A stretch of DNA of 64,000 nt from Stutzerimonas stutzeri (lineage in GTDB: Bacteria > Pseudomonadota > Gammaproteobacteria > Pseudomonadales > Pseudomonadaceae): NCBI RefSeq assembly GCF_002909485.1, contig NZ_PPXG01000004.1, forward strand, positions 1 to 64,000, in the 5' to 3' direction. Below, piece after piece: positions 19,211-27,555 of the stretch; position 1 is the stretch's first letter, and each line of letters begins with the position of its first letter. The position numbers and the translations under genes are program-made. The notes beneath the pieces are model-generated. The model was given only the letters and a program-made list of their open reading frames with translations, ran no database searches and had not been told where the DNA came from.

Positions 19211-21883
19211 TCAGCACCATTGGGGATAGCGGCGCAGAGCCTCGGTCAGGATGTTGCCGGGGATCGGCTTGTCGAACAGGTAGCCTTGACCGATATCACA
19301 GCGATGACGACGCAGGAATTTCAGCTGCTCCGGTGTTTCGATTCCTTCAGCGACGACCTTCAGGTGCAGCTTGCGGGCCATGGCGATCACTGCCGAGGTG
19401 ATCTCCACGTCGTCCTGGTTGCCCGGGATGTCCTTGATAAAGCTGCGATCGATCTTGATCACGTCGATGGGGAATTTCTTCAGGTAGCTCAGCGAGGAAT
19501 ACCCCGTGCCGAAGTCGTCCATGGCCAGTGTCAGGCCGAGCGCCTTGAGGCCGATCAGCTGCTGTCGGGTTTCCTCGGTGGCTTCGAGCAGGAGGCTTTC
19601 TGTCAGCTCCAGCTCCAGCTGCGCGGCGGGAAGTTGCTCTTCGAGCAGAATTGCGGCAATCGTGCCAAGCAGATCCGGATCCGAGAACTGCTTGGGTGAA
19701 AGGTTGATTGCGATCTGGGGTGTGCCAAGGCCTAGCGCGGAAAGGGTGACGCCCATCCGGCAAGCTTCCCGCGCGACCCACTTGCCGATCGGGATGATCA
19801 GCCCGGTTTCTTCCGCGACGCTGATGAACTGATCCGGGCGGATCATGCCCTTTTCCGGATGGTTCCAGCGCAGCAGCGCTTCCAGCCCCTGCAGCCGGCC
19901 GGTATGCAGGCATAGCTTGGGCTGGTAGAACACCACCAACTCGTTCTGCAGCAGCGCACGGCGCAGGTTGTTCTCGACGAACAGCTTGTAGTTGGCTTCG
20001 GCATGCAGGGCTTCGGTAAATATCTGCACCTGGTTCTTGCCGTTCGCCTTGGCCTTGTGCAGCGCTTGCCCGGCATGCTTCATCAGCGTTTCCGGGTCAC
20101 GCCCGTGCTGAGGCGAGCACGCCAGCCCCAGGGACCCGCTGACGCTGATCAGCTGCTTGTCGACGAATAGCGGCTTATCGAGGATGCGCAGCACCTGGTC
20201 TGCCAGGCGGACGCCTTCATCCAGTCCCTTGTCATCGAACAGCAGGGCGAACTCGTTGCTGGCAAAGCGTGCCAGTACGGCCTGCTGGCTGAGTCCGTTG
20301 CGCAGTCGGCGGGCAAGGCTGGTGAGCAGCTTGTCGCCGGTCTGGTGGCCGAGGCTGTCGTTGATGCGCTTGAAGTTGTCGATGTCCACCAGCAACAGGC
20401 AGAGCCTGGGCTCGGCCCCGGCGGCAAAGCGCTCCTCGATGCTGCGAATGAAGTACGGACGATTGCCCAGGTTGGTCAGGTTGTCGGTATAGGCCAGACG
20501 CTCGATATGCTGATGCGCCAGTTTGCTGCGGGTGATGTCCTCGTAGATGCCGATGTAGTGGGTCAGCGCGCCTTCTTCATTGAAGACCTTGGAGATGGAA
20601 AGCTGACCCCAGTACGGCTCGAGGTTCTTGCGTCGGGAGCGGAACTCGCCCTGCCAGCTGTTGCTGTGGGCAAGTACCGAAGAGGTGTCGAACAGCAGCT
20701 CGCCGAGGTTTTCCAGAGCCTTCAGATCGGCCAGACGCTGACCGCGTACCTCGGCTGAGGAAAACTGGCTGATGACGGTGAATGCCGGATTCACATATTC
20801 CACCCGGCCTTCTCGGTCGACCAGGATGAAGGCGCTGGCGCTCTGTTCCACGGCGCGCTGGAACAGGCCGAGCATATGGGTTGCGCTGAGCCGCTGCTGA
20901 TTGGCCAGCACCTGCGCATACTGATCGGCCAGCTCGCCGGCGAAGGCGATCTCGTCGGCCTGCCATGCGCGCGGTTTGCCTGTGTGTTGCAGGCTGAGAA
21001 CGCCGATTACCTCCCCACCGACTCGAATGCTGGCGTCCAGGATCGAGCGAACTCCCTGCGGGCGATAGATAAGCTGGTCAAGTTCGCAGGTGCGGTGATC
21101 CTGGGACACGTCCTGCGCATCGACGGCGCGACCGCTCTGCAGCGCCTGCAAGTAGCGGGGAAAGGGTGCGAGTTCCAGGGCTGAGGGCGTTTCGTAATGG
21201 TCGCTGTCGAGTCGGTAGCACGACACTGGCTCCAGGCGCGTGCCGTCCAGATGCCAGATTGTCGCGCGGTTCAGCTCGTAGACTTCGCAGGCGGCCTGGG
21301 TGATCAGCTGTGCCGCTTCCAGTTCCGGATTGGCGGAGCCGTAGCGATGCCGAGCCAGCCTGACGATCAGGCTCTGCTGTGTGCGCGAGCGCAGCATGTG
21401 CTCGATGTGTTCGTCCTGGGCTTGCTGATGTTGCTGCAGCGCCGTGCGCAGTCGGGCGTTCTGCGCCCTGAGATCCTGATCCGATTCAGGCTGGCGTCCG
21501 GGCATCAGATAGCCCCTGAGCAGCTCGCGACCATACTGCTGGCAAACTTCGCCGAGTTCGGTGATGTCCTGCACGCCGTCAGGCGTGTGCAGTCGATAGC
21601 TGACTGAATAGTGGCTGCGGCCTGTCAGCTGTTGCTGAATCTCTTCGTGTAGCTGGTGACGGACGCTGGGCTCCATCAGGCTGGCGTAGGGGGCGTCGAC
21701 CAGGGAGCAAAGGTCGCCGGCGGAAACACCGAGATAACGCTCGCAAGCGGGGTCGAGAAACAGCAGTGTCCAGCTGGACTCGTTCAAGCGCTCGAAACGC
21801 AGCATGCCGAGCCGTGAAGGCACTGGCAACTGCGTCACAACCTCGGTCGCCAGACGGCTGGCGGCATCGGTATGTATTTTCAT
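19211..21883 (-). CDS. dipA: PAS/GAF-GGDEF-EAL cyclic-di-GMP phosphodiesterase, DipA-type
   Basis: 890 aa. Order: N-terminal PAS (about 20-130), coiled segment, GAF (about 165-325), PAS with PAC (about 335-455, ending YIGIYEDITRSK), GGDEF (about 460-620) and EAL (about 635-885). The GGDEF signature is degenerate (ARFASNEFALLF), so cyclase activity is unlikely. The EAL part is intact: EALLRWNHP, NLSPKQFSD, DDFGTGYSSLSYLKKFPID, KIDRSFIKD and the late AEGIET. It should hydrolyse c-di-GMP, and the position between msrA and aceF matches P. aeruginosa DipA (dispersion-induced phosphodiesterase). No membrane segments, so cytosolic sensing through GAF/PAS. The symbol rests on synteny and architecture. 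Confidence 0.85.
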   Translation of the reverse strand: MKIHTDAASRLATEVVTQLPVPSRLGMLRFERLNESSWTLLFLDPACERYLGVSAGDLCSLVDAPYASLMEPSVRHQLHEEIQQQLTGRSHYSVSYRLHTPDGVQDITELGEVCQQYGRELLRGYLMPGRQPESDQDLRAQNARLRTALQQHQQAQDEHIEHMLRSRTQQSLIVRLARHRYGSANPELEAAQLITQAACEVYELNRATIWHLDGTRLEPVSCYRLDSDHYETPSALELAPFPRYLQALQSGRAVDAQDVSQDHRTCELDQLIYRPQGVRSILDASIRVGGEVIGVLSLQHTGKPRAWQADEIAFAGELADQYAQVLANQQRLSATHMLGLFQRAVEQSASAFILVDREGRVEYVNPAFTVISQFSSAEVRGQRLADLKALENLGELLFDTSSVLAHSNSWQGEFRSRRKNLEPYWGQLSISKVFNEEGALTHYIGIYEDITRSKLAHQHIERLAYTDNLTNLGNRPYFIRSIEERFAAGAEPRLCLLLVDIDNFKRINDSLGHQTGDKLLTSLARRLRNGLSQQAVLARFASNEFALLFDDKGLDEGVRLADQVLRILDKPLFVDKQLISVSGSLGLACSPQHGRDPETLMKHAGQALHKAKANGKNQVQIFTEALHAEANYKLFVENNLRRALLQNELVVFYQPKLCLHTGRLQGLEALLRWNHPEKGMIRPDQFISVAEETGLIIPIGKWVAREACRMGVTLSALGLGTPQIAINLSPKQFSDPDLLGTIAAILLEEQLPAAQLELELTESLLLEATEETRQQLIGLKALGLTLAMDDFGTGYSSLSYLKKFPIDVIKIDRSFIKDIPGNQDDVEITSAVIAMARKLHLKVVAEGIETPEQLKFLRRHRCDIGQGYLFDKPIPGNILTEALRRYPQWC

Positions 21884-21993
21884 CGAGCGGTTGGCTTCCA
21901 GTATGCTCCACGGAGTCGGGCTGGCCTGTGCTCCAGGCGCCGTTCCAGCGAAGGACGATGGCTAAATAATATTAATTTCGGCAAGGGTGCATC

Positions 21994-22521
21994 ATGCGAC
22001 AGGGACTGACAAGTCGGCTTGCAAAGTTAGTGATGGTCTCGGTTCTCTGCGTGATCGGAACACCTCTGATCGCGAGTGAAGTGGTGGAGTTCGGCTCGGA
22101 TGAGTCGGCTCGCTATCTCACTGAATTGAAAAAGCTTTATCTCACCAGCAGCGATCGCGAAGCGCTGCTCGCGCATAGTAACGGATTGCTCGATACCTAC
22201 GCATTGCGAGCGGGTTATCAGGTTGGTCAGGCCAATCCGCAGGACTTTCTCTACGAGCTGAGCGTGGCCTCTCCTGGCGAGTTGCGCATACGCGAGGAAG
22301 TCCGCAGCAGCAGCGGCGGTGTTGCCGTGCGCAACCGCAGTCTGTCGGTATTCGGGCTTGATCCCTACCTGCAATATCAGTGTCCTGCGCAAGGGTTCAG
22401 TTGTTCGATCAGCAGCCCCATCGACGGCCTGCCCTTGTTGGTCATTCTGCGCGACCCTCAGGGTGCCGAAGAGCTGGCCAAGGCATTGTCTTTTCTGATT
22501 CGTAATCTGCAGAAGGGTTGA
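21994..22521 (+). CDS. Hypothetical secreted protein
   Basis: A 175-aa protein with a signal peptide: basic start MRQGLTSRLAK, hydrophobic core LVMVSVLCVIGTPLIA, cleavage likely after IAS. The mature part is about 145 aa with two cysteines (QYQCPAQGFSCSIS) that could form a disulfide. It is likely periplasmic. I recognise no family. It is divergent from the dipA-type gene (110 bp apart) and convergent with aceF, ending in the shared terminator at 22556-22591. Synteny near aceEF suggests a conserved Pseudomonas hypothetical. Confidence 0.7.
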   Translation: MRQGLTSRLAKLVMVSVLCVIGTPLIASEVVEFGSDESARYLTELKKLYLTSSDREALLAHSNGLLDTYALRAGYQVGQANPQDFLYELSVASPGELRIREEVRSSSGGVAVRNRSLSVFGLDPYLQYQCPAQGFSCSISSPIDGLPLLVILRDPQGAEELAKALSFLIRNLQKG

Positions 22522-22555
22522 CGCAGCAGTTGGTGCCGTGATCCCTGCACAATAG

Positions 22556-22591
22556 AAAACGCCGCATCTTCTTCAGAGGATGCGGCGTTTT
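22556..22591. terminator. Bidirectional rho-independent terminator
   Basis: AAAACGCCGCATCTTC (22556-22571), loop TTCA, GAGGATGCGGCGTTTT (22576-22591) make a 16-bp stem with one G-T pair. It has a T-run on the right and an A-run on the left, so it can end both the plus-strand gene before it and aceF on the minus strand. Confidence 0.9.
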
Positions 22592-22607
22592 TCGTTTGGC
22601 TCAGCCG

Positions 22608-24614
22608 TTACAGCAGCAGCGTGCGGATATCCGCCAGCAGCTCCGACAGCCGTTTGGTGAAGCGTGCGGCAGCAGCCCCGTTGATCACACGGTGATCGTA
22701 GGACAGCGAGAGCGGCAGCATCAGGCGCGGCTCGAATGCCTTGCCGTCCCAGACTGGCTGCATCGTCGCCTTGGATACCCCGAGAATCGCCACTTCCGGC
22801 GCGTTGACGATCGGCGTGAAGCCGGTGCCGCCAATGTGGCCAAGGCTGGAAATGGTGAAGCAGGCACCCTGCATGGCGTCAGGCGAGAGCTTCTTGCTGC
22901 GCGCTTTCTCTGCCAGCTCGGCCGCTTCGCCAGCCAACTGCAGCAAACTCTTCTGATCCACGTTCTTGATCACCGGGACCATCAGGCCATCCGGCGTATC
23001 CACAGCGAAGCCGATGTGCACGTACTTCTTGCGGATCAGTGCCTTGCCGCTTGGCGCCAGCGAGCTATTGAAGTCCGGCAGCTCCTTGAGCAGGTGCGCA
23101 CACGCCTTTAGCAACAACGGCAGCACGGTGAGCTTGACGCCGGCCTTCTCGGCGGCAGCCTTCTGGGAGACGCGGAAGGCCTCCAGTTCGGTAATGTCGG
23201 CCGATTCGAACTGGGTCACGTGCGGTACGTTCAGCCAGCTGCGGTGCAGGTTGGCTGCGCCGATCTGCATCAGGCGCGACATCGCTACTTCTTCGACTTC
23301 GCCGAACTTGCTGAAGTCCACGGCCGGGATCGGCGGAATGCCGGATCCGCCCGAGGAGCCTTCGGCCGGAGCCTGCTTGGCCTTGTGCAGCATGTTCTTG
23401 ACGTAGGCCTGGACATCTTCCTTGAGAATCCGGCCCTTGGGACCGGTGGCCGGAACATCGGCCAGGTCGACGCCATACTCGCGCGCAGTCATGCGAACCG
23501 CCGGCCCGGCGTGAACCTTGGTGCCGGCCTTGCTCGGACCGCTGACGGTCGGGGCCGGCGTCGCCGCGGCCTTCGCCTCCGGTACGCCCTGCTTGTTCGG
23601 TGCGACGGCCTGCTGCTGGGAAACGGCCTCCTGCGGCCTGCTCTCGGCCTTTTTCGCTGGCGCCGAGCCCTGGACCTTGAGGGTCAGGATCAGGTCGCCG
23701 GTCTTGGCATCGTCACCCACCTTGATCGACAGCGACTCCACCACGCCCGCCTTGGGCGCCGGAATTTCCATGCTGGCCTTGTCGGATTCCAAGGTGATCA
23801 GCGACTGGTCCGCCTCGACGCTGTCGCCAGCCTTGATCATGACTTCGATGACCTTGGCGCTGCCGCTGGAACCGATGTCCGGAATACGAACCTCCTCCAC
23901 GGACTCGCCTGCAGTTTCGGCCGGTGCTTCTGCGGCCTGCTCGGTCAGTTTCTCCTTGGCCGGGCTTTGTGCCTGGCTGGCCGGAGCACTGGCCGCTCCC
24001 GGCTTGCTCGAGGCGGTACCCTTGAGGATCAGGATCAGATCGTCGGTACCGACTTCGTCGCCCACCTTGACCGAAATGCTCTCGACTACGCCAGCGGCTG
24101 GAGAGGGGATCTCCATGCTGGCCTTGTCGGACTCGAGAGTGATCAGCGGTTGCTCGGCGGCGATGGTATCGCCGGCCTTCACCGAAATCTCGATCACGCT
24201 GGCCTTGCCGGAGGAGCCGATGTCCGGAACCTTGATTTCCTGCGACTCGCCTTCCTCGGCGGAGGCCGAAGGATTGTCATCTCCCGGAGGCGTAGGTGCT
24301 TCGGCTTCATCAGTCGGGCCGCCAGTGCTGGCAGCGGCAGGCTCGGCCGCGGCTTGCGCCGGCGCTTCGCTGTCAGTTCCTTCTTCGCTTTCCAGCTCAA
24401 GTAGCTCGTCACCTTCTTTCAGGCGGTCGCCGAGCTTGACCTTCAAGGCCTTCACGACGCCAGCCTTCGGTGCCGGGATTTCCATGCTGGCCTTGTCGGA
24501 CTCGAGCGTCAGGATGCTCTGGTCGGCTTCGATACGGTCGCCGACCTTGACGAACAACTCGATTACTTCACCCTCACCGCTGCCGATGTCGGGTACGCGT
24601 ATGGTTTCACTCAC
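22608..24614 (-). CDS. aceF: Pyruvate dehydrogenase E2, dihydrolipoamide acetyltransferase
   Basis: 668 aa; transfers acetyl from E1 to CoA and forms the core of the pyruvate dehydrogenase complex. Three lipoyl domains are seen, each with the lipoylated lysine in ESDKASMEIP (around residues 40, 160 and 275), joined by Ala/Pro/Glu-rich linkers. A peripheral subunit-binding domain follows (RMTAREYGVDLADVPATGPK, about 375-410), then the catalytic domain ending in SYDHRVINGAAAARF with the active-site His. GTG at 24614 is chosen: AGGAGA stands 7 nt upstream and MSETIRVPDIG is the family start. It lies 27 bp downstream of aceE in one operon. Confidence 0.97.
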   Translation of the reverse strand: MSETIRVPDIGSGEGEVIELFVKVGDRIEADQSILTLESDKASMEIPAPKAGVVKALKVKLGDRLKEGDELLELESEEGTDSEAPAQAAAEPAAASTGGPTDEAEAPTPPGDDNPSASAEEGESQEIKVPDIGSSGKASVIEISVKAGDTIAAEQPLITLESDKASMEIPSPAAGVVESISVKVGDEVGTDDLILILKGTASSKPGAASAPASQAQSPAKEKLTEQAAEAPAETAGESVEEVRIPDIGSSGSAKVIEVMIKAGDSVEADQSLITLESDKASMEIPAPKAGVVESLSIKVGDDAKTGDLILTLKVQGSAPAKKAESRPQEAVSQQQAVAPNKQGVPEAKAAATPAPTVSGPSKAGTKVHAGPAVRMTAREYGVDLADVPATGPKGRILKEDVQAYVKNMLHKAKQAPAEGSSGGSGIPPIPAVDFSKFGEVEEVAMSRLMQIGAANLHRSWLNVPHVTQFESADITELEAFRVSQKAAAEKAGVKLTVLPLLLKACAHLLKELPDFNSSLAPSGKALIRKKYVHIGFAVDTPDGLMVPVIKNVDQKSLLQLAGEAAELAEKARSKKLSPDAMQGACFTISSLGHIGGTGFTPIVNAPEVAILGVSKATMQPVWDGKAFEPRLMLPLSLSYDHRVINGAAAARFTKRLSELLADIRTLLL

Positions 24615-24641
24615 AATAGGTTCTCCTGTGCGCACGCAGCA

Positions 24642-27287
24642 TCAGCAATCCAGCGGATTGCGCTTCTCGGGGTCGATACCGAACTCGGTGATGGCATTGG
24701 CCACAACCGTGCGTTCGATGGCGCCGCGATCAGCAAGTGCCTGCAGTGCCGCGACGGCTACCCAGCGACGGTCGACCTCGAAGAAGTCACGCAGCTTGGC
24801 GCGCGAGTCGCTACGGCCAAAGCCGTCAGTACCCAGCACCTGGTATTCACGCGATGGAACCCACTGCCGAATCTGATCGGCGAACAGCTTCATATAGTCG
24901 GTCGAAGCGATGACCGGGCCTTCGCGGCCTTCCAGACACTGCTCGACGTAGCTCTTGCGGGGTTCTTCGGTTGGATGCAAACGATTCCAGCGATCCACCG
25001 CCAGGCCATCGCGGCGCAGCTCGTTGAAGCTGGTCACGCTCCATACGTCGGCGCCCACACCCATCTTGGCGAGGATGTCCACGGCTGCGCGCACCTCGCG
25101 CAGAATGGTGCCGGAGCCCAGCAGCTGCACACGGTGCTTGAAGTCGCCCTTGGCTTCCTCAAGCAGGTACATGCCCTTGATGATGCCGTCCTCGACACCT
25201 TGTGGCATGGCCGGCTGCTGGTAGTTCTCGTTCATCACGGTGATGTAGTAGTAGACGCTCTTCTGCTGCTCCATCATCTCATGCATGCCGTGGTGCATGA
25301 TCACCGCCAGCTCGTAGCCGTAAGTGGGGTCATAGCTGCGGCAGTTGGGGATGGTGCTGGCGAGGATGTGGCTGTGGCCGTCCTCGTGCTGCAGGCCTTC
25401 ACCATTGAGCGTGGTACGTCCGGAGGTGCCGCCCAGCAGGAAGCCACGGGTCTGCGCGTCACCGGCCGCCCAAGCCAGGTCGCCGATGCGCTGGAAGCCG
25501 AACATCGAGTAGAAGATGTAGACCGGCAGCATTGGCTGGTTGTAGTTGCTGTAAGCAGTACCGGCAGCGATGAACGAGGAGAAGGCGCCCGCTTCGTTCA
25601 GGCCTTCCTGGAGGATCTGGCCGTCCTTCTCTTCGCGGTAGTACATCACCTGATCACGGTCGACCGGCTCGTACAGCTGCCCCACCGGGGAATAGATACC
25701 CAGCTGGCGGAACATGCCTTCCATACCGAAAGTGCGCGCCTCGTCAGCGAGGATCGGCACGATGCGCTTGCCCAGATCCTTGTCCTTCACCAGCTGCGAC
25801 AGGATCCGGCCGAACGCCATGGTGGTGGAAATCTCGCGATCGCCGGAACCGTCGAGCACCGCTTTGAGCGTGTCCAGCGGCGGCGTCGGGATGCTGAAGC
25901 TCTTCGGCCGGCGCTGCGGCAGGGAGCCGCCGAGCTTTTCGCGGCACTTGCGCAGGTAGCGCATCTCGGCGCTGTCTTCGGCTGGGCGATAGAACGGTAG
26001 CTCTTCGAGCTGCGAATCGTTGACCGGAATGTCGAAGCGATCGCGGAACAACTTCAGGCTGTCGATATCGACCTTTTTGGTGTTGTGGGCGATGTTCTTC
26101 GCCTCACCGGCACCGGTGCCATAGCCTTTGATGGTCTTGGCCAGGATGACGGTCGGTTGGCCCTTGTGATTGACCGCCTGGTGGTAGGCCGCATAGACCT
26201 TGTAGGGATCATGGCCGCCGCGGTTGAGCTTCCAGACTTCCTCGTCGGACATCTTCTCGACGCGCTTGAGCAACTCCGGATCGGCACCGAAGAAATGCTT
26301 GCGTACGTAGGCGCCGTCTTTGGCTTTGTAGTTCTGGTATTCGCCGTCGATAGCCTCGTCCATGCGGCGCTGCATGCGACCGTCTTCGTCGGCAGCGAAC
26401 AGTGGATCCCACAGGCGACCCCAGACGACTTTGTTGACGTTCCAGTTGGCGCCTTTGAACACGCCTTCCAGCTCTTGAATGATCTTGCTGTTTCCGCGGA
26501 CCGGGCCGTCCAGACGCTGCAGGTTGCAGTTGATGACGAACACCAGGTTGTCCAGATTCTCGCGACCAGCCAGCGAGATCGCGCCCAGGGTTTCCGGCTC
26601 GTCGCACTCGCCGTCACCGATGAAGCACCAGACCCGCTGCTTGCCTTTCGGAATGAAGCCGCGGCTTTCCAGGTACTTCATGAAGCGTGCCTGGTAGATC
26701 GCGGTAATTGGCCCCAGGCCCATCGAAACGGTCGGGAACTGCCAGAAGTCCGGCATCAGGTGCGGGTGCGGATAGCTCGAAAGGCCTTTGCCATCGACTT
26801 CCTGGCGGAAGTTGAGCATCTGCTCTTCGGTCAGGCGACCTTCCAGGAAGGCGCGCGCATAGATGCCGGGGGAGGCGTGACCCTGATAGTAGATCAGGTC
26901 GCCGCCATGCTCTTCGGTCGGAGCCTGGAAGAAGTAGTTGAAGCCGATATCGTAGAGCGTTGCGCTGGAAGCGAAGGTGGAAATGTGTCCACCCAGATCC
27001 GGATCCTTGAGGTTCGCGCGCATCACCATCGCCAAGGCGTTCCAGCGGACCAGGGAGCGGATGCGACGCTCCATGAACAGGTCGCCGGGCATCTTGGCTT
27101 CACGGGTGACGGGGATGGTGTTGCGGTACGGCGTGGTGATGCCGTAGGGCAGGGGGGTGCCGCTACGTGTGGCCAGTTCGCCCATCCGGGTCATCAGGTA
27201 GTGAGCGCGGTCTTCGCCCTCGCGGTCGAGGACGGACTCGAGGGCGTCCAGCCATTCCTGGGTTTCGACGGGATCGAGATCTTGCAT
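24642..27287 (-). CDS. aceE: Pyruvate dehydrogenase E1 component (homodimeric)
   Basis: 881 aa; thiamine-diphosphate-dependent decarboxylation of pyruvate and transfer to the lipoyl arms of AceF. The ThDP motif is GDGECDEPETLGAISLAGRE followed by NLVFVINCNLQRLDGP. The substrate-site region KTIKGYGTGAGEAKNIAHNT is also clear. Length is typical for the gamma-proteobacterial AceE. ATG 27287 (MQDLDPVETQEW) is the family start with GGAG just upstream; an ATG 12 nt earlier is less likely. It is divergent from glnE, with two palindromic operators in between that fit GntR-type control by pyruvate or a related signal. Confidence 0.97.
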   Translation of the reverse strand: MQDLDPVETQEWLDALESVLDREGEDRAHYLMTRMGELATRSGTPLPYGITTPYRNTIPVTREAKMPGDLFMERRIRSLVRWNALAMVMRANLKDPDLGGHISTFASSATLYDIGFNYFFQAPTEEHGGDLIYYQGHASPGIYARAFLEGRLTEEQMLNFRQEVDGKGLSSYPHPHLMPDFWQFPTVSMGLGPITAIYQARFMKYLESRGFIPKGKQRVWCFIGDGECDEPETLGAISLAGRENLDNLVFVINCNLQRLDGPVRGNSKIIQELEGVFKGANWNVNKVVWGRLWDPLFAADEDGRMQRRMDEAIDGEYQNYKAKDGAYVRKHFFGADPELLKRVEKMSDEEVWKLNRGGHDPYKVYAAYHQAVNHKGQPTVILAKTIKGYGTGAGEAKNIAHNTKKVDIDSLKLFRDRFDIPVNDSQLEELPFYRPAEDSAEMRYLRKCREKLGGSLPQRRPKSFSIPTPPLDTLKAVLDGSGDREISTTMAFGRILSQLVKDKDLGKRIVPILADEARTFGMEGMFRQLGIYSPVGQLYEPVDRDQVMYYREEKDGQILQEGLNEAGAFSSFIAAGTAYSNYNQPMLPVYIFYSMFGFQRIGDLAWAAGDAQTRGFLLGGTSGRTTLNGEGLQHEDGHSHILASTIPNCRSYDPTYGYELAVIMHHGMHEMMEQQKSVYYYITVMNENYQQPAMPQGVEDGIIKGMYLLEEAKGDFKHRVQLLGSGTILREVRAAVDILAKMGVGADVWSVTSFNELRRDGLAVDRWNRLHPTEEPRKSYVEQCLEGREGPVIASTDYMKLFADQIRQWVPSREYQVLGTDGFGRSDSRAKLRDFFEVDRRWVAVAALQALADRGAIERTVVANAITEFGIDPEKRNPLDC

Positions 27288-27399
27288 GGCTTGCTCCATG
27301 GCGGAAAGGCTTCCAGAATCGGTCGCCTGTTCGCTACCGGCTTTGTGGGCCGGTGCGTGTAATGTTCTTGGACGAGTGCCGGGGGTAGGACCGGGCGCC

Positions 27400-27414
27400 T
27401 GTAGTTTTACTACA
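27400..27414. promoter_or_regulatory. GntR/FadR-type operator 1 between aceE and glnE
   Basis: TGTAGTTTTACTACA is a perfect 15-bp palindrome (TGTAGT-TTT-ACTACA). It fits the TNGTNNNACNA pattern of FadR-subfamily GntR regulators, to which PdhR belongs. It lies about 113 bp upstream of the aceE start. Together with operator 2 it forms a 15-bp inverted pair (27399-27413 and 27452-27466). Confidence 0.65.
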
Positions 27415-27450
27415 AAACGGCGCCGGGATCAGCCCCCTGAAATACTCTTT

Positions 27451-27465
27451 AGTAGTAAAACTACA
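27451..27465. promoter_or_regulatory. GntR/FadR-type operator 2 between aceE and glnE
   Basis: AGTAGTAAAACTACA repeats the core GTAGT-N3-ACTAC of operator 1 on the other strand. The centres are 51 bp apart, close to five helical turns, so two repressor dimers would sit on the same face of the DNA. No gntR gene lies nearby, so the regulator is encoded elsewhere. Confidence 0.6.
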
Positions 27466-27555
27466 GATCAGCGGCGCTAGCATTTTCCTGGTAAGGCATC
27501 TGCGAGGCTCTGAATCGCGCGGTTTCACTGTATTGCTGCTGTGAAGGAAACCTCA

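Noticed and set aside
23220-24876. Large plus-strand open frames opposite aceF and aceE
   Set aside because: They are antisense shadows of high-GC coding sequence with low-complexity translations and no ribosome sites.
27399-27466. The aceE/glnE inverted pair as a transcription terminator
   Set aside because: It lies between divergent promoters, has a 38-bp loop, and each arm is itself a palindrome, which fits protein binding better than a hairpin.
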